A stretch of DNA of 64,000 nucleotides from Ptychodera flava (lineage: Eukaryota; Hemichordata; Enteropneusta; Ptychoderidae): positions 6,882,001 to 6,946,000 of the forward strand of contig NC_091942.1 of assembly GCF_041260155.1 (NCBI RefSeq), written 5' to 3'. Under the pieces are notes generated by a model, which had not been told where the DNA came from, did no database searches, and was given only the letters and a program-made list of their open reading frames with translations. Positions 15,527 to 26,800 of this stretch are shown piece by piece. Each line of letters starts with the position of its first letter. Position 1 is the stretch's first letter. The position numbers and the translations under genes were made by a program.

Positions 15527-18500
15527 AGGCGCGTTCTATAACGTTAAGTTCTATCTGAGTTTATCTGTACGAAACTGTCGTGATCGATGAATCATGTTGG
15601 CATAGTCGGAGCAGATGTTAACATTTAACAATAAACACTGAGACAACATATCGACAAAAATTCAACAGTAGACTATGACAAACATGAGATACAACGCTGA
15701 CAAAGCAGATTGTGTCCCTTTGCAGTGTCCGTAACGACGTGTACGGTAAAAGTAATGTACATAGCACGCTACCTTTATTATAGAGCTGAGTTGTGTCGGA
15801 ACTTCAAACATTCGACCTTCATTGAGTGTTGTCCTCTTTCCGAACAAAAACTTTGGCGACTCGCCGTGCCCGGGGGACAGATTCGAGAAGAAAGAATTAT
15901 TGATAGTAAAGTGACCTTTGTTGGCTTAAACACAAAGGTTTCGTCCAGAGAGATAGCCCAGTTAAACGTTTTTAATCGAGAGAGACTCGGCCACTTGTCT
16001 GTTTAGATAGAACCATTCGCTGTGAAAGGTGACGGTCAAGGTAATGACAGACTACAATGTTATCATTGTAATAGGAGGTCAACGAAAAGTTATCTCCTCG
16101 AACTTGAACAGGTGTCACTATCCTGTAAACAATGACAAACGCGACCACGAAGACAAAGTAGCTGGACAATGGTCCAATCCAGTATCTTGATTTTATATCA
16201 TTTTGTCATGTCCTTCGGTTTCTAAATCTATTCACATTCTTTGTCTATTGCGGAGGAAACATAAATTGTACGTTTGTATTCTGGAGGACTTTGTTTCCTT
16301 TTGTGATTTGTATCTATGGAGTCGAGTAGCGCGTTGGCGTCGTTGAAATGTGACAGGACGTTTGTGTAAATACATTTCAAGCTTAGAAAACAAACGATAA
16401 ACAAGGAGATGAGCTCAAGGAGTGATTTCAAGTGATTTCACGAGGCCAGATGTCAAGAAAGGAAAATGTGAATGAGACTCTCTTAAAACCAAAGTCTTTC
16501 ACTTGAATTTTTCAGAAAAAAAATAATTGTAAAATGTGAATATCGAATACTGCGGACTGTCATGTACGTCTTGTACAAAGATTCTTGTTAACAGAGTAAT
16601 TCTTATTTCGTGTGTTCGCCCTCTTTTTGTTTCTCACTAGTAACTACCAGGAGCGTTATGAAACCAGAGAGTACTGAACTTGACCTTTCTCTCTGTCATG
16701 ATACAATGCGGACTTTCGAAAGATTGATTTTACAATTTTTTTCCTTAATAAAAGGTTAATTTGTTGAAAATGAACTTTTCAACCCTCTCTTAGCATGATC
16801 CTGTTAACCAAACATAAAAATTGTTTATTTCATATCTCACGGAGTGCGGTTACTAGAGAAATTGTAAGCATGCATACATTTATGCTTATGTCATTTGATC
16901 GTAGTCGAATGACAAAAAATGTAGACACTGAAAATACGATACAATGTAAATAGAAGATTTTTCGTTCGACATCTTTACATTCTGTAAAAGTGGTCCCTCT
17001 TCTTTTTTTTCATTTCTTGAATTGCGACAACTGACAGGACAGAAGCGATAACCAGTCACTCATGTCGAAGTTATTGCCCCCTGCGATTTCCATCATGGTC
17101 AATCGACCGTAGAATAGCCACTGTCGATGCTAAGTACTCAGTGTTTGTCCAACTTCTTACGTCACACTATAGAGTCCATTCACTTTCCCTGTAATTAAAA
17201 TTTACACTCCTTGAGATGTTTTCCAGAGTCCTTCAATTGTAGCAAGTGATTAATTGCTTACGTCATTGTTACAATGCTCCCTAGCCCGCTTTAACTTATC
17301 ACTGACGGAAATAACGAAATAGCCAAACCGAGAGAGTAGCATTTACCGAGAGGCCTCAGGCAGTCGACTCATTAATGGTGTGAAATATGTTCCAAGGGAC
17401 TTTACCTGTACACAGAGTCGGACCTGAAGGTTCAATGGCTTATGCAACTAGACTACGGGACAGAAAGACTTAGGTCAGAAGTGGGCAGAAATTTACATGA
17501 GTCAAAGGTATAATGACAGGAACATAAGAAATGCTAGAGGGTAGATACACGAAGTATACGTATATATGATTGGGGGGATTACCGGCTGACATTTTGTGCA
17601 AATTGTGCATGTTCTGGCCGACAAAACGTTTGTAGTGTGTTGTACGATGATTTTCTACAGGTGTGTGCCGTACTTGGACTTCAGCCAACTGCCCTGAGCG
17701 AGGGAAGGCCGACGGCAAACAAAAAAGAGATAACCTGTGAAAGAATCTGCCCATTTAGGACGACCGAACCCCTTCCATGTCGGAGATTCACGCATTGTTT
17801 ATTTTTTTCAGTCCGTGTGTGTACTTGGTTGCGAGAAAGCCAGTCATGGAATGAACTGATCGATAAGGTATTTTATCAGATTCCAAATCGTAAGGTCGGT
17901 GGACACCTGATCAAACGTGTAAAAAAGAATATGACGTATTGTTTTCTGCCGCATTGTGTCCATGTATATACAGATCGATATCGTGGACGCAAAACATACT
18001 TCACAGAGGTCGTCGACGTTTTGGGGAAAATGCACAGCATTACTACTCATACTGGACCATCAAACCGCGTATATCGTGACGTTGTTTGACCGAGGCTAGT
18101 TTCAGTGAAGTCTTTGAATATTTCATCACCATTACTTTAAACAAAACTTGTAAACAGGATACAAAGACTGAAATCCAAATTGGGAGTGTAGGCCTACATT
18201 ATTTTTTTCCACGGTGAATTATACATCAGACAGACAATGTGTTTCCTTGGAAACAACCGCGCCCAAGGCACGCGAATGAGGAGAGAATCATCTGAGGGAA
18301 ATTGTAAACAACGTCGCTTGAATGAGTTTACGTGTCATTAAACTATATCTTAAGTTTGTTTGGAGGATCTTTTCTTGTCGTGAAGACAGCTGTTGGCGAA
18401 TACCCCTCCAAGCATGTTTTATCGTACGTCTGAGCGGCGGCACTGAAAGAGAGAGAAAAAAACTGAGCTAGAATTTTGACGATTTACAAACGCTATTGTT

Positions 18501-18553
18501 CCTCGCGCCATGTCGCAATTTCCTTGCTTTTCATGACTAACTCGGTGCTACAT
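15527..18553. other. Long non-coding stretch
   Basis: No supported gene. The longest open frame, 150 codons ending at 18089, starts at a non-ATG codon and shows no domain. Otherwise I see nothing notable. Confidence 0.4.
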
Positions 18554-18604
18554 TATGGGGGCCCGTTCTGGTCAAAATTATGTTTTATAAATTTTAGTAT
18601 GTTA

Positions 18605-19090
18605 GAATTAATTTTATGTAGACTGGAATTAATTTACTAGCACCGCGAATTAATTGTATCTTTCTTTTAATTAATTTTTATATGCTTTAATTAATTTTGT
18701 GTAGTCATACCGAATTAATTTTATGTGTTCCAATTAATTATTTTTGCTTATCTTTGCTGTAATTAATTTTATGTAGTCTAGAATTAATTTTGCTAACATT
18801 TCAAATTATTTATATGTTTTTCATGTGCCGGAATTAATTTTATGTAGTCTAGATTTAATATAATAATTCCTTCAATTAATTTTGGGTTCAAAATGTTTTC
18901 ACGTGCTGCAATTAATTGAATGTGAGCTAGAATTAATTTCTACTAGTGTCTTGAATTAATTTTGTGTTCGGTCGAAATAATTATGTGTTCGCTCGAATTA
19001 ATTATGTCTTTGAGCAAATTAATTTTATGTGTTCGCTCGAATTAATTTTATGTGTTTGCTCGAATTAATTATATGTGTTTGCTCGAATTA
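18605..19090. repeat. AATTAATT array, left arm
   Basis: About 18 exact AATTAATT octamers plus near-matches lie within 490 bp, often followed by TTATGTG(T/A) and a TTCGCTC or TAGTCTA spacer. The regular spacing suggests a protein-binding array, for example for a transposase. The motif is also a generic homeodomain core. Confidence 0.85.
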
Positions 19091-20129
19091 TTTTCGGCCG
19101 ATCCCACAGTCCTTTGCGCACGCTTTCTCAAATCAATATGGCGGCTCCCGACCGGAGTGGTTTATTCAGGCGTTCGAACCGTGATCTGTGAAAATGGAAA
19201 TCAATACAATAAAGTGATCACAAAAACTTTTGTAGTGTCTCCTGTCTGAGGGATCGTGTATGTGATTGCCCATAGAGCGAAGCCTGACCAATTTTGTGTT
19301 TACGTCAGACGTGAACGTTCACCCTTTCTATCTGGCTTTGCCAATCATCGTGTACTAAAGTGTAGTGCAGTGTACCGTAAGCGTACGCAGCAATCGAAAA
19401 GTGAAATCTGCCGAACAGATATCTACGAATATGAAAACCAATAAAGAACTTATAGGCCTAATAACAATGACCACCAGGAAATGTCTCCAAGCTTGATTAC
19501 TGTCAAATGTCCCTAATTACAAATATAGCATTCGGCAGTTTCACCTCTATCTGTATATGTAATACAGATAGACACAGGCGCTTAAAACTGTCGCTACGCG
19601 AAGCCGGCCTGTATACCGGAGAAGAAAACAGGCCGGCTTCGCGTATAACGACAGTTTCTCTGTGTCTATCTGTATATAGGCCTATATACACAGATAGAGG
19701 TGAAACTGCCGAATGCTATATTTGTAATTAGGGACATTTCACAGTAATCAAGCTTGGAGACATTTCCTGGTGGTCATTGTTAAGTTCTTTATTGGTTTTC
19801 ATATTCGTAGATATCTGTTCAGCAGATTTCATTTTCGCCTTGAATGCTGCGTACGCTTACAGTACAATGCACTACACTACAGTAGGCCTACATGATGATT
19901 GGCAAAGCCCGATAGAAAGGGTGAAAACACAAAATTGGTTGGGCTTGGCTCTATGGGCAATCACATACAATCCCTCAGACAGGAGACACCACAAAAGTTT
20001 TTGTGATCAGTTTATTGATATCCATTTTCACAGATCACGGTTCGAGCGCCTGAATAATACCACTCCGGTCGGGAGCCGCCATATTGATTTAAGAAAGCGT
20101 GCGCAAAGGACTGTGGGATCGGCCGAAAA

Positions 20130-20560
20130 TAATTCGAGCAAACACATATAATTAATTCGAGCAAACACATAAAATTAATTCGAGCGAACACATATAATTA
20201 ATTCGCACAAACACACAATTAATTCGAGCGTACACACACATAATTACTTAGACCGAACACAAAATTAATTCAAGACACTGGTAGAAATTAATTCTAGCAA
20301 GCATTCAACTTGCAGCACGTGAAAACATTTTGAACCCAAAATTAATTGAAGGAATTAATATATTAATTCTAGACTACATAAAATTAATTACTGCAAAGAT
20401 AAGCAGAAATAATTAATTGGAACACATAAAATTAATTCGGTATGACTACACAATATTAATTAAAGCATATAAAAATTAATTAAAAGAAGATACAATTAAT
20501 TCGAGGTGCTAGTAAATTAATTCCAATCTACATAAAATTAATTCTAACATACTAAAATTA
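20130..20560. repeat. AATTAATT array, right arm
   Basis: Mirror image of the left-arm array, with the same unit order read in reverse, for example GAGCAAACACATAAAATTAA against the left-arm TTAATTTTATGTGTTTGCTC. Confidence 0.85.
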
Positions 20561-20595
20561 ATAAAACATAATTTTGACCAGAACGGGCCCTCATA

Positions 20596-21275
20596 CTACA
20601 TGCCAGACGGCAATTTTCACTTTCTAGCGGAACCCGACTTTCTCTTTCGCCGGCGGTGAGCAACTCTAACTAATCATGTATGAATGTTTGATAAAGTCAA
20701 TAAAATAGAAAATCGATCGCCATGACGACAGGGGGAAATCGATGAACGTGCGCACATGCGTGGTCGATTATTGTCGGAATACATACCGGATAGTGTAGCC
20801 TTCGGGACGATTGTCAGTGAGGAGAAATAAATAAATGTCAGTCTGCTTTGAAGGCTGTGTTAAATCACTTGAGGAAATCACTTATGCTTTTTTTCAAAAC
20901 ATGAATTCGAATTTGAAGGTTTATTGTTTGTAATGGCGGGTCTTTGATGTTGTAAAGTTGATTTTATTTCAGCCTTCATCACAATTTACCGACCATATTC
21001 ACTCAAATTTTATTTGTCATATATTTTAATTTCTGGTGTTAAACCCGGTTTAATTTCAGTGTTCTTGAACATAAGGGCGATTGCTGTCATTGAAATTCCT
21101 AAGGTAACGGCTGTATTTACAGAACATGCGCTTGCTTAACAAGTCTTTAGACAGGCTGTGGTCTGGAAAGTGATTGATTTTCTCGCCTATCCCATTGCGT
21201 CGATTTTTGGGTGATAAACACGCTTGTAAACATCACGATAAATAGTAACATTTTGTTGTCTTATTTTTTCTCCGC
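20596..21275. other. Non-coding stretch upstream of the 256-codon gene
   Basis: No supported feature except the candidate splice acceptor at its right edge. Confidence 0.4.
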
Positions 21276-21278
21276 AGA
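21260..21278 (+). promoter_or_regulatory. Candidate splice acceptor in the 5' UTR
   Basis: A pyrimidine-rich tract TTATTTTTTCTCCGCAG ends in AG at 21276-21277. If it is used, the coding exon of the following gene has a leader of about 260 nt and the promoter lies further left. Confidence 0.4.
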
Positions 21279-21501
21279 AAAGAGTCAACAAAGACAAACT
21301 TGGGACAGACATATACCAGCGCCTTGGATCAGATTGCGCGGGGAATATACCATGTGGACGATGAAACAACAAAAGTAGCGGTTGTTTCCTGAAATATTCC
21401 ATCGCTGTGCATTTTGTGCGTTTGTGTGATACAATACAAGGAAAAGTTCATACAGACAAGTGAACTCAAACGTTTATTTCACGTTTCCCGCTTTATAAAC
21501 T

Positions 21502-21513
21502 ATGCACGTTTAA
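21502..21513 (+). promoter_or_regulatory. Three-codon upstream ORF (M-H-V-stop)
   Basis: ATG CAC GTT TAA lies 25 nt before the main ATG and out of frame with it. Minimal uORFs of this kind can lower initiation at the main start. The ankyrin gene in this window has a similar three-codon uORF. Confidence 0.5.
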
Positions 21514-21538
21514 GTTGATATACCAGACCATCTCCGCC

Positions 21539-22309
21539 ATGAGTATTCCGAACAAGCCATCCAGTGCGCCGTCTCGTTTTATAACGAGTAAATCGACAGT
21601 AACCAAGGACATTAAAGAGTGGGCCAACTCCGGGAACGAGGATGGATCCACCCTCATCATCGGAGCCCAGTTGAAGGACAATATAACAGAGCAGCGGATG
21701 CTCGAAGCCAAATTGTATGACCTGTCCAAGGAACGTTATAAGTTCATCGTCCAAGTTCAACTTCAGCGCAAAGCGTTCATAGACCGTCAGCAGCGAAAGA
21801 CCAGCGTGATGAAGGACTTGCTGCGCTGTGTCGACATTTCAGTGCGCAATAAATCCACAAAACTAGGGGACAAAGTCCAGGCATACCGAGACCTCATTGA
21901 CGAACATTACCCGCCGAAAAGGAGGTTCAGGCAAAGAAGGAGCGAGAGCGACGAGGACGAACAGCAAAGGGCGCCCTCATCGAACCTGGAACTCTCCTTC
22001 AGTCGACAAGGGGGCTTGCCCTTGTACAAAACCGAGCCCAGGCCCTCGCCGTCGCTCAAAAACCCGTCCCCGCAACCGACCCCCGAGAAGCGCATGACCC
22101 TGCCAGCCATAGAAACCAAGGGAAATCATAACTTGATACGACCGACTTCCCCCAGACACATGAAATACCGGGCAGTGCACGATGACAGATTTGTCAGGCT
22201 TGAAACGACTCTTTCGCCGCTTTATCGGCCTGGTCTGTCCGCAGAAGTTAAAAATTACCTAAATCAGCTCTTTCCAAAGGACAACAACGAAGTCGAAGTG
22301 GCGGAGTGA
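21539..22309 (+). CDS. Uncharacterised basic coiled-coil-like protein, 256 aa, single exon
   Basis: I do not recognise this protein. The frame runs 256 codons from ATG at 21539 to TGA. This is the first in-frame ATG after an in-frame TGA at 21461-21463, and its context, GCCATGA, is favourable. Residues 1-20 are Ser/Pro/Lys-rich. Residues 44-95 are charged and helix-like (QLKDNITEQRMLEAKLYDLS...), possibly a coiled coil. Residues 100-123 form a second helical stretch. Residues 127-134 (KRRFRQRR) are a nuclear-localisation-like basic patch followed by an acidic ESDEDE run. Residues 145-205 are Pro/Ser-rich and probably disordered, with many SP and TP sites. The C-terminus ends in an acidic EVEVAE tail. 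There is no signal peptide or membrane segment. The codon composition is GC-richer than the flanks, which supports real coding. A poly(A) signal follows at 22902. The gene appears intronless within its coding part. Confidence 0.8.
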   Translation: MSIPNKPSSAPSRFITSKSTVTKDIKEWANSGNEDGSTLIIGAQLKDNITEQRMLEAKLYDLSKERYKFIVQVQLQRKAFIDRQQRKTSVMKDLLRCVDISVRNKSTKLGDKVQAYRDLIDEHYPPKRRFRQRRSESDEDEQQRAPSSNLELSFSRQGGLPLYKTEPRPSPSLKNPSPQPTPEKRMTLPAIETKGNHNLIRPTSPRHMKYRAVHDDRFVRLETTLSPLYRPGLSAEVKNYLNQLFPKDNNEVEVAE

Positions 22310-22901
22310 GAGGTATCACAGAAAGTGTATGAAACATTGATGCCAGGCTAAATTGCAAAAGTCAAATCCATTACTAGCATGGAAGGGGATTTCGTTTCTT
22401 TTGTACTTGAGACAGGATTTGATGAGTTTTCGAACATGATATAACTTTTACTTTAAATCGATGTAAATCGAATATTTCATCTATTTCTTCAACATTTCTG
22501 TCGACTTTCTTCAACATCTAATCAACACATTCCATTAAAATCTACATGATTCAGCTAATCTCATTTCGCAGTTTAAAGAAAAACAAAGCACACAATTATC
22601 GGATAACCATTCGTGCTCCGGCGATTTTTCAGCAACATATCTTGTAAAAGTCAAGAGTTCAGAAAGTCCCAGGATCGTCATGCTCCGTCCAATTGGTACT
22701 AAAACTTGACACACTCCGTCCACGTTTATATATTAATTTCCAGACGCTGTATTAAAACACATGCAAAGTATATTAAGCCAGTAGGTATACTGCGACCACA
22801 AGCATATTCCGGCCCGATGGTACAGTCCGTCCTTTTTTCTGATTGGTGTGAGGAAAAGAATGAACAAACAAATATGTATTCTTTCATGCTGTTTCGAGGT
22901 C

Positions 22902-22907
22902 AATAAA
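22902..22907 (+). terminator. Poly(A) signal of the 256-codon gene
   Basis: AATAAA lies about 590 nt after the stop codon and is the first canonical signal downstream on this strand. Confidence 0.55.
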
Positions 22908-22925
22908 ATGCCTCACAGTACCGAA

Positions 22926-23571
22926 TAGAAATTTATCGTACATATTCTCTCCTTTCAAAGATGACAAAAAAGAAACTGTTTCTTAATTGTTGGTTTCTAT
23001 TGGTCAGTGTAGGCTTGCTAGGTTTAATTTGTCGCTTGAGTTCAGTTTGACGCTACGGAAGAAAAACAAAACAATAAACATGATAAACGTTGCATCTACT
23101 TTGCTCTGCGCTCAAATTCGTTTGTTTGTAAAATCTGCTTAAAGCATTTATATTAGTCACGTGATCAAGCGACACAAGTGAAGCATTTAATTTTCACGGA
23201 GTGTATTGATTACGCTGTCCAATAAAATTACGATGAGCACTGTGTGCGAGTGTGAACAAATCTGAGATGTTTTTTGTAAGTTTTTATAGAGTTTGAATTA
23301 TGTGTAATAAATAAGATATGAAATAATTAAAACATGTTAAGCAATATATACGAGCGTTCTAAGTCTTTTTCGCGACTCCACCAATATATGTGTGTGTGTG
23401 TGTGTGTGTGTGTCAATTATGTAAACAATATCAATGAAAATGTATCTATTTGGTTGCGTTCTTACAAAGTCTGAATCGAAGCGTCTGTTTTGCTTTGGTT
23501 GTAAATTAACCGTCACAGTTTTGAGCAAAGACCTCTTATAACCAATATTACACCCTGGTTAAAAACATTAT
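22926..23571. other. Non-coding stretch with a (TG)n tract
   Basis: It contains a (TG)n microsatellite at about 23389-23413. No other feature is supported. Confidence 0.5.
23389..23413. repeat. (TG)n microsatellite
   Basis: About twelve TG units. Confidence 0.95.
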
Positions 23572-23709
23572 CAGGGCCATAGACTGCGGGACCCCCCCCC
23601 TCCCTCACGGAATTTTCCATGATGTCAATATGTAAATTTATGTAAATTACCCAATTTCTGGGCTAGATTCTGCCCCCCCCCCCGGCAATTCGATCAGACT
23701 GCGGCCCTG
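23572..23709. mobile_element. Small MITE, 138 bp, 5-bp TSD
   Basis: The ends read CAGGGCC(A/G)(T/C)AG(A/T)CTG in inverted orientation, and a candidate 5-bp duplication ATTAT flanks it (23567-23571, 23710-23714). Two C-runs of nine to ten bases lie inside. CAGGG ends are common in hAT elements, but the 5-bp TSD does not fit that family, so the superfamily is open. Confidence 0.6.
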
Positions 23710-23827
23710 ATTATTGGTCAGCTTATCAGCAACTAAAGAACACAATATATGATAAGTGCATAGTCTATCAACTTTACCGTCAGGGCAGAATATCTTAACA
23801 TAAATCTGTAGAAGTCATCGACCTTCA

Positions 23828-23875
23828 AATAATCATTTAACTGTATAATAATCATTTAACTGTATAATAATCATC
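23828..23875. repeat. Short tandem repeat including 5' TSD of LINE 2
   Basis: The 19-bp unit AATAATCATTTAACTGTAT occurs twice, followed by a partial third copy. Bases 23847-23875 are repeated exactly (29 of 29) after the A-tail of the LINE at 27431-27459. Confidence 0.9.
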
Positions 23876-26800
23876 TCTTTGATGCTTTTAGACAGCTTCA
23901 CCCAGGTTTACATAGATACACTTGGCGAAGGCAAGAAAGTAGTTCAAGATTAGATTATTTTTTAATTTCAAAAGAAATATGGAAAGATACAAAGAAAGCT
24001 GAAATCATAGGGAGCGTCCAAACAGATCATAGTGCTGTAACTTTGACATTTAATTTACATAACACAAAGCAGAAAGGCCCGGGTTTCTGGAAATTTAATG
24101 TTAGTCTTCTAGATGATTCGGATTACATACAAACACTTTTATCGAAGATACCCTGAAAGAAATTCATATGTTACATTTAAATCCCCAGGCCGCTTTTGAA
24201 TACCTAAAATTTAAAATGAGGGAAAAAACTGTTTGTTACAGTGAAAGTAAACAACGCAGGATAAGAAACAAAGAAAAAGAACAGCAAAATCATATCAACG
24301 ATTTAGAACAACAAATAGATGAAACCCTCGATGAAAATGTTTTAGTCGATTATGAAAGAACTAAACAAGAGTTAGAAACAATTACTTTAGATAAAGTTCA
24401 TGGATCGGCCATAAGATCAAGAACTAGGTGGTATCAATATGGTGAAAAGAGTAGTAAATATTTTCTAAACCTTGAAAAACGAAATTATGAAAAGAAAGCG
24501 ATAAACAAATTAAATTAGACGATATAGAAATTTGTGACCCAAAGATAATATTAGCAGAAATTAAACAGTTCTACAAAAAACTATACACAACAACAAACCC
24601 TGTCATAGATGAACAGATTCATCCCTTTTTTAATCCTGACAATATACCAACATTAAAACAAAATGAAATTGAACTATGCGAAGGAGAACTCATAGAATAG
24701 GAAATATTCGAAGCTTTAAAGTCATCGCCTAAAAATAAAACCCCTGGTAGCGACGGATTCCCCCAGAATTTTACGTAGCATTTTGGATTAGGACGCCACA
24801 AGGTAAACAGTTTAAATTACGCCTATACAGTTGGCAAACTCTCCAATACTCAGAGACAAGCAGTTATTACACTTCTTCCCAAGCCAAATAAAGACACGCT
24901 CTATCTACAAAATTGGCTTCCAATCTCTCTATTAAACTCTGATTACAAAGCAGCAAGCAGATGTATGGCCATAAGAATCACTAAAGTTCTTCCATCCATA
25001 ATACATCAAGACCAAACAGCTTTCATTAAAGGCAGGAGTATAATGGAAAATATTAGATTAATATCAGACTTAATAGAATATATTGAAAATGAAGATTTAT
25101 CAGGAGCAATATTATTCATAGATTTCAAGAAAGCTTTTTTGACAGCCTTGAGTGGGACATAATGCATAAAGCTTTGGAACTATTTGGTTTTGGGCAAGTT
25201 TTCTGTAACTGGATAAAAGTATTTTATAATAGTGTACAAAGTTGTGTTGTTAATAATGGCTTCTCCACAGGATGGTTTACATTAGAGAGAGGTATAAGAC
25301 AAGGCTGTTCTCTGCCAACAGCCCTATTTGTCATTTCAATAGAACTTTTAGCGATTGCTTTTAGAAAATCAGACAATTTGAAAGGAATTACTATTCCCCC
25401 AATGTATGAAAAAAGAATTTCTGGCTTTGCAGATGATACGACCTTGTTTTTAGAAAATGAAAAAGATATTAAAACAAGTATTGTAATTCTTAATAAATTC
25501 ACCATTTGTTCAGGTTTGGAAATAAACTATAAAAAGCAGATCTTTTATTGTTTAGACGGTTAAAGCGATTATGGAAATACTCAGGTTATTTTCCAACCCT
25601 TTTCACAGAAACTAATGATCCTATCAGACTTCTTGGAATTTATGTTGGACACGATAAAACACAAAACGAGAAATTAATTGCTGGAATACCCTAAAACAAA
25701 TGAAAGATAGATTAGACATTTAGAAAGCCAGAGATCTAACATTAGCGGGGAAAGTCACACTTTCAAAATGTTTTGGAATTTCAAAACTTATTTACACATT
25801 GAAGGCCTTATCTGTACCAGACGACTTTGTAAAAGAAGCCAATTCAGTACTTTTTAGATTCTTATGGAAAGGTAAAAAAAACACATATCAAAAACGCAAC
25901 AATTATGAGTGGCCTGGAAAATGGAGGGCTGAAAATGAGAAATGTCATAGAAATGAACAAAGCTTTAAAGCCCCTGTAGCTGTAACGCTTGAAATTTGTT
26001 GACCTGAAAAAGGCTTTCTATTTTCTCTGGTTTTCTTTAAATTCTACAGATTTAAAGGATATAGTCTTTTACCACTGAAAATTGGACAAGTAAATTTAAA
26101 TTTTGACCGTTATTTTGATTTCCCGCCATTTTTAAAAATTGGTAATATTACAAAGAAAATATAGCATATGGTGTCCCAGTGGAAAACATTCAGCACTATA
26201 TGCATTATATTGGACTATTCTGTTGTTTCTGTGAAGATTCCAATGCATATATGCACTGCGTACTGTGGTTTTGCTTTATCTGTATGAGGGCGCCATTTTT
26301 TGTTTGGGCAAACATTTATTATTTATCTTGCTCAAAATTGCACATGTAGACCCAGTGGACAGTTTATTCTACCTGTATAACTACCCCTCAATGAGAACAT
26401 TCCCATGAACCTGTTTTAGTTTGGAAGTAAAATCACAAAAAATATTGCTAAAAGATACAGCTATAGGGCCTTTAAAGTTAGCTTATTAAAATCAACTATT
26501 AAAAAACCCCGCTCCCCTGGAACATATTTCAGGAAAAATACAATTTTAAGTAAATATGTAACTTACATTGGTTTCTTAAAGGCTATACCAAATATGTGGA
26601 AAAATTTATTGAAAAATGAGACGTTTACACACGTAACTGAAAGAGATGATGGAGACTGTCTCAGACAAATTAATATTAATAAAGCCTCCACAAAGGAATT
26701 TTATGAACTATTCAAAAACCGTACGTGCTAGCCTGCATCATCAGAGATTGCATACACAAAACAAAATTATGCAAACAATGTAGAATGGAAAAAATCATGG

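Larger units (their letters stand above)
18554..20595. mobile_element. 2.04 kb foldback (giant inverted-repeat) element
   Basis: Two arms, 18554-19612 and 19629-20595, are reverse complements over almost their whole length, around a 16-nt centre. The inner stem is GAAGCCGGCCTGT against ACAGGCCGGCTTC. The outer ends read TATG(G/A)GGGCCCGTTCTGG. A candidate 6-bp target duplication CTACAT flanks it (18548-18553, 20596-20601). The outer half of each arm is an array of AATTAATT motifs about 20-25 bp apart, many in a GAATTAATTTTATGTG-type unit; I count 18 exact AATTAATT in the left arm. The inner half is non-repetitive and includes AATATGGCGGCTCCCGACC. No transposase is visible. The layout (very long inverted repeats built of subterminal arrays) resembles Foldback/Galileo-type elements, but the TSD length does not settle the superfamily. 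Frames inside it (for example 19777-20151) are by-products of the palindrome. Confidence 0.9.

Noticed and set aside
17637-18089. 150-codon plus-strand open frame
   Set aside because: Starts at a non-ATG codon, shows no domain, repeat or codon bias, and no nearby splice or poly(A) context supports it.
19777-20151. 124-codon open frame inside the foldback element
   Set aside because: It lies wholly in one arm of the palindrome and has no transposase motif, so it is a by-product of the inverted repeat.
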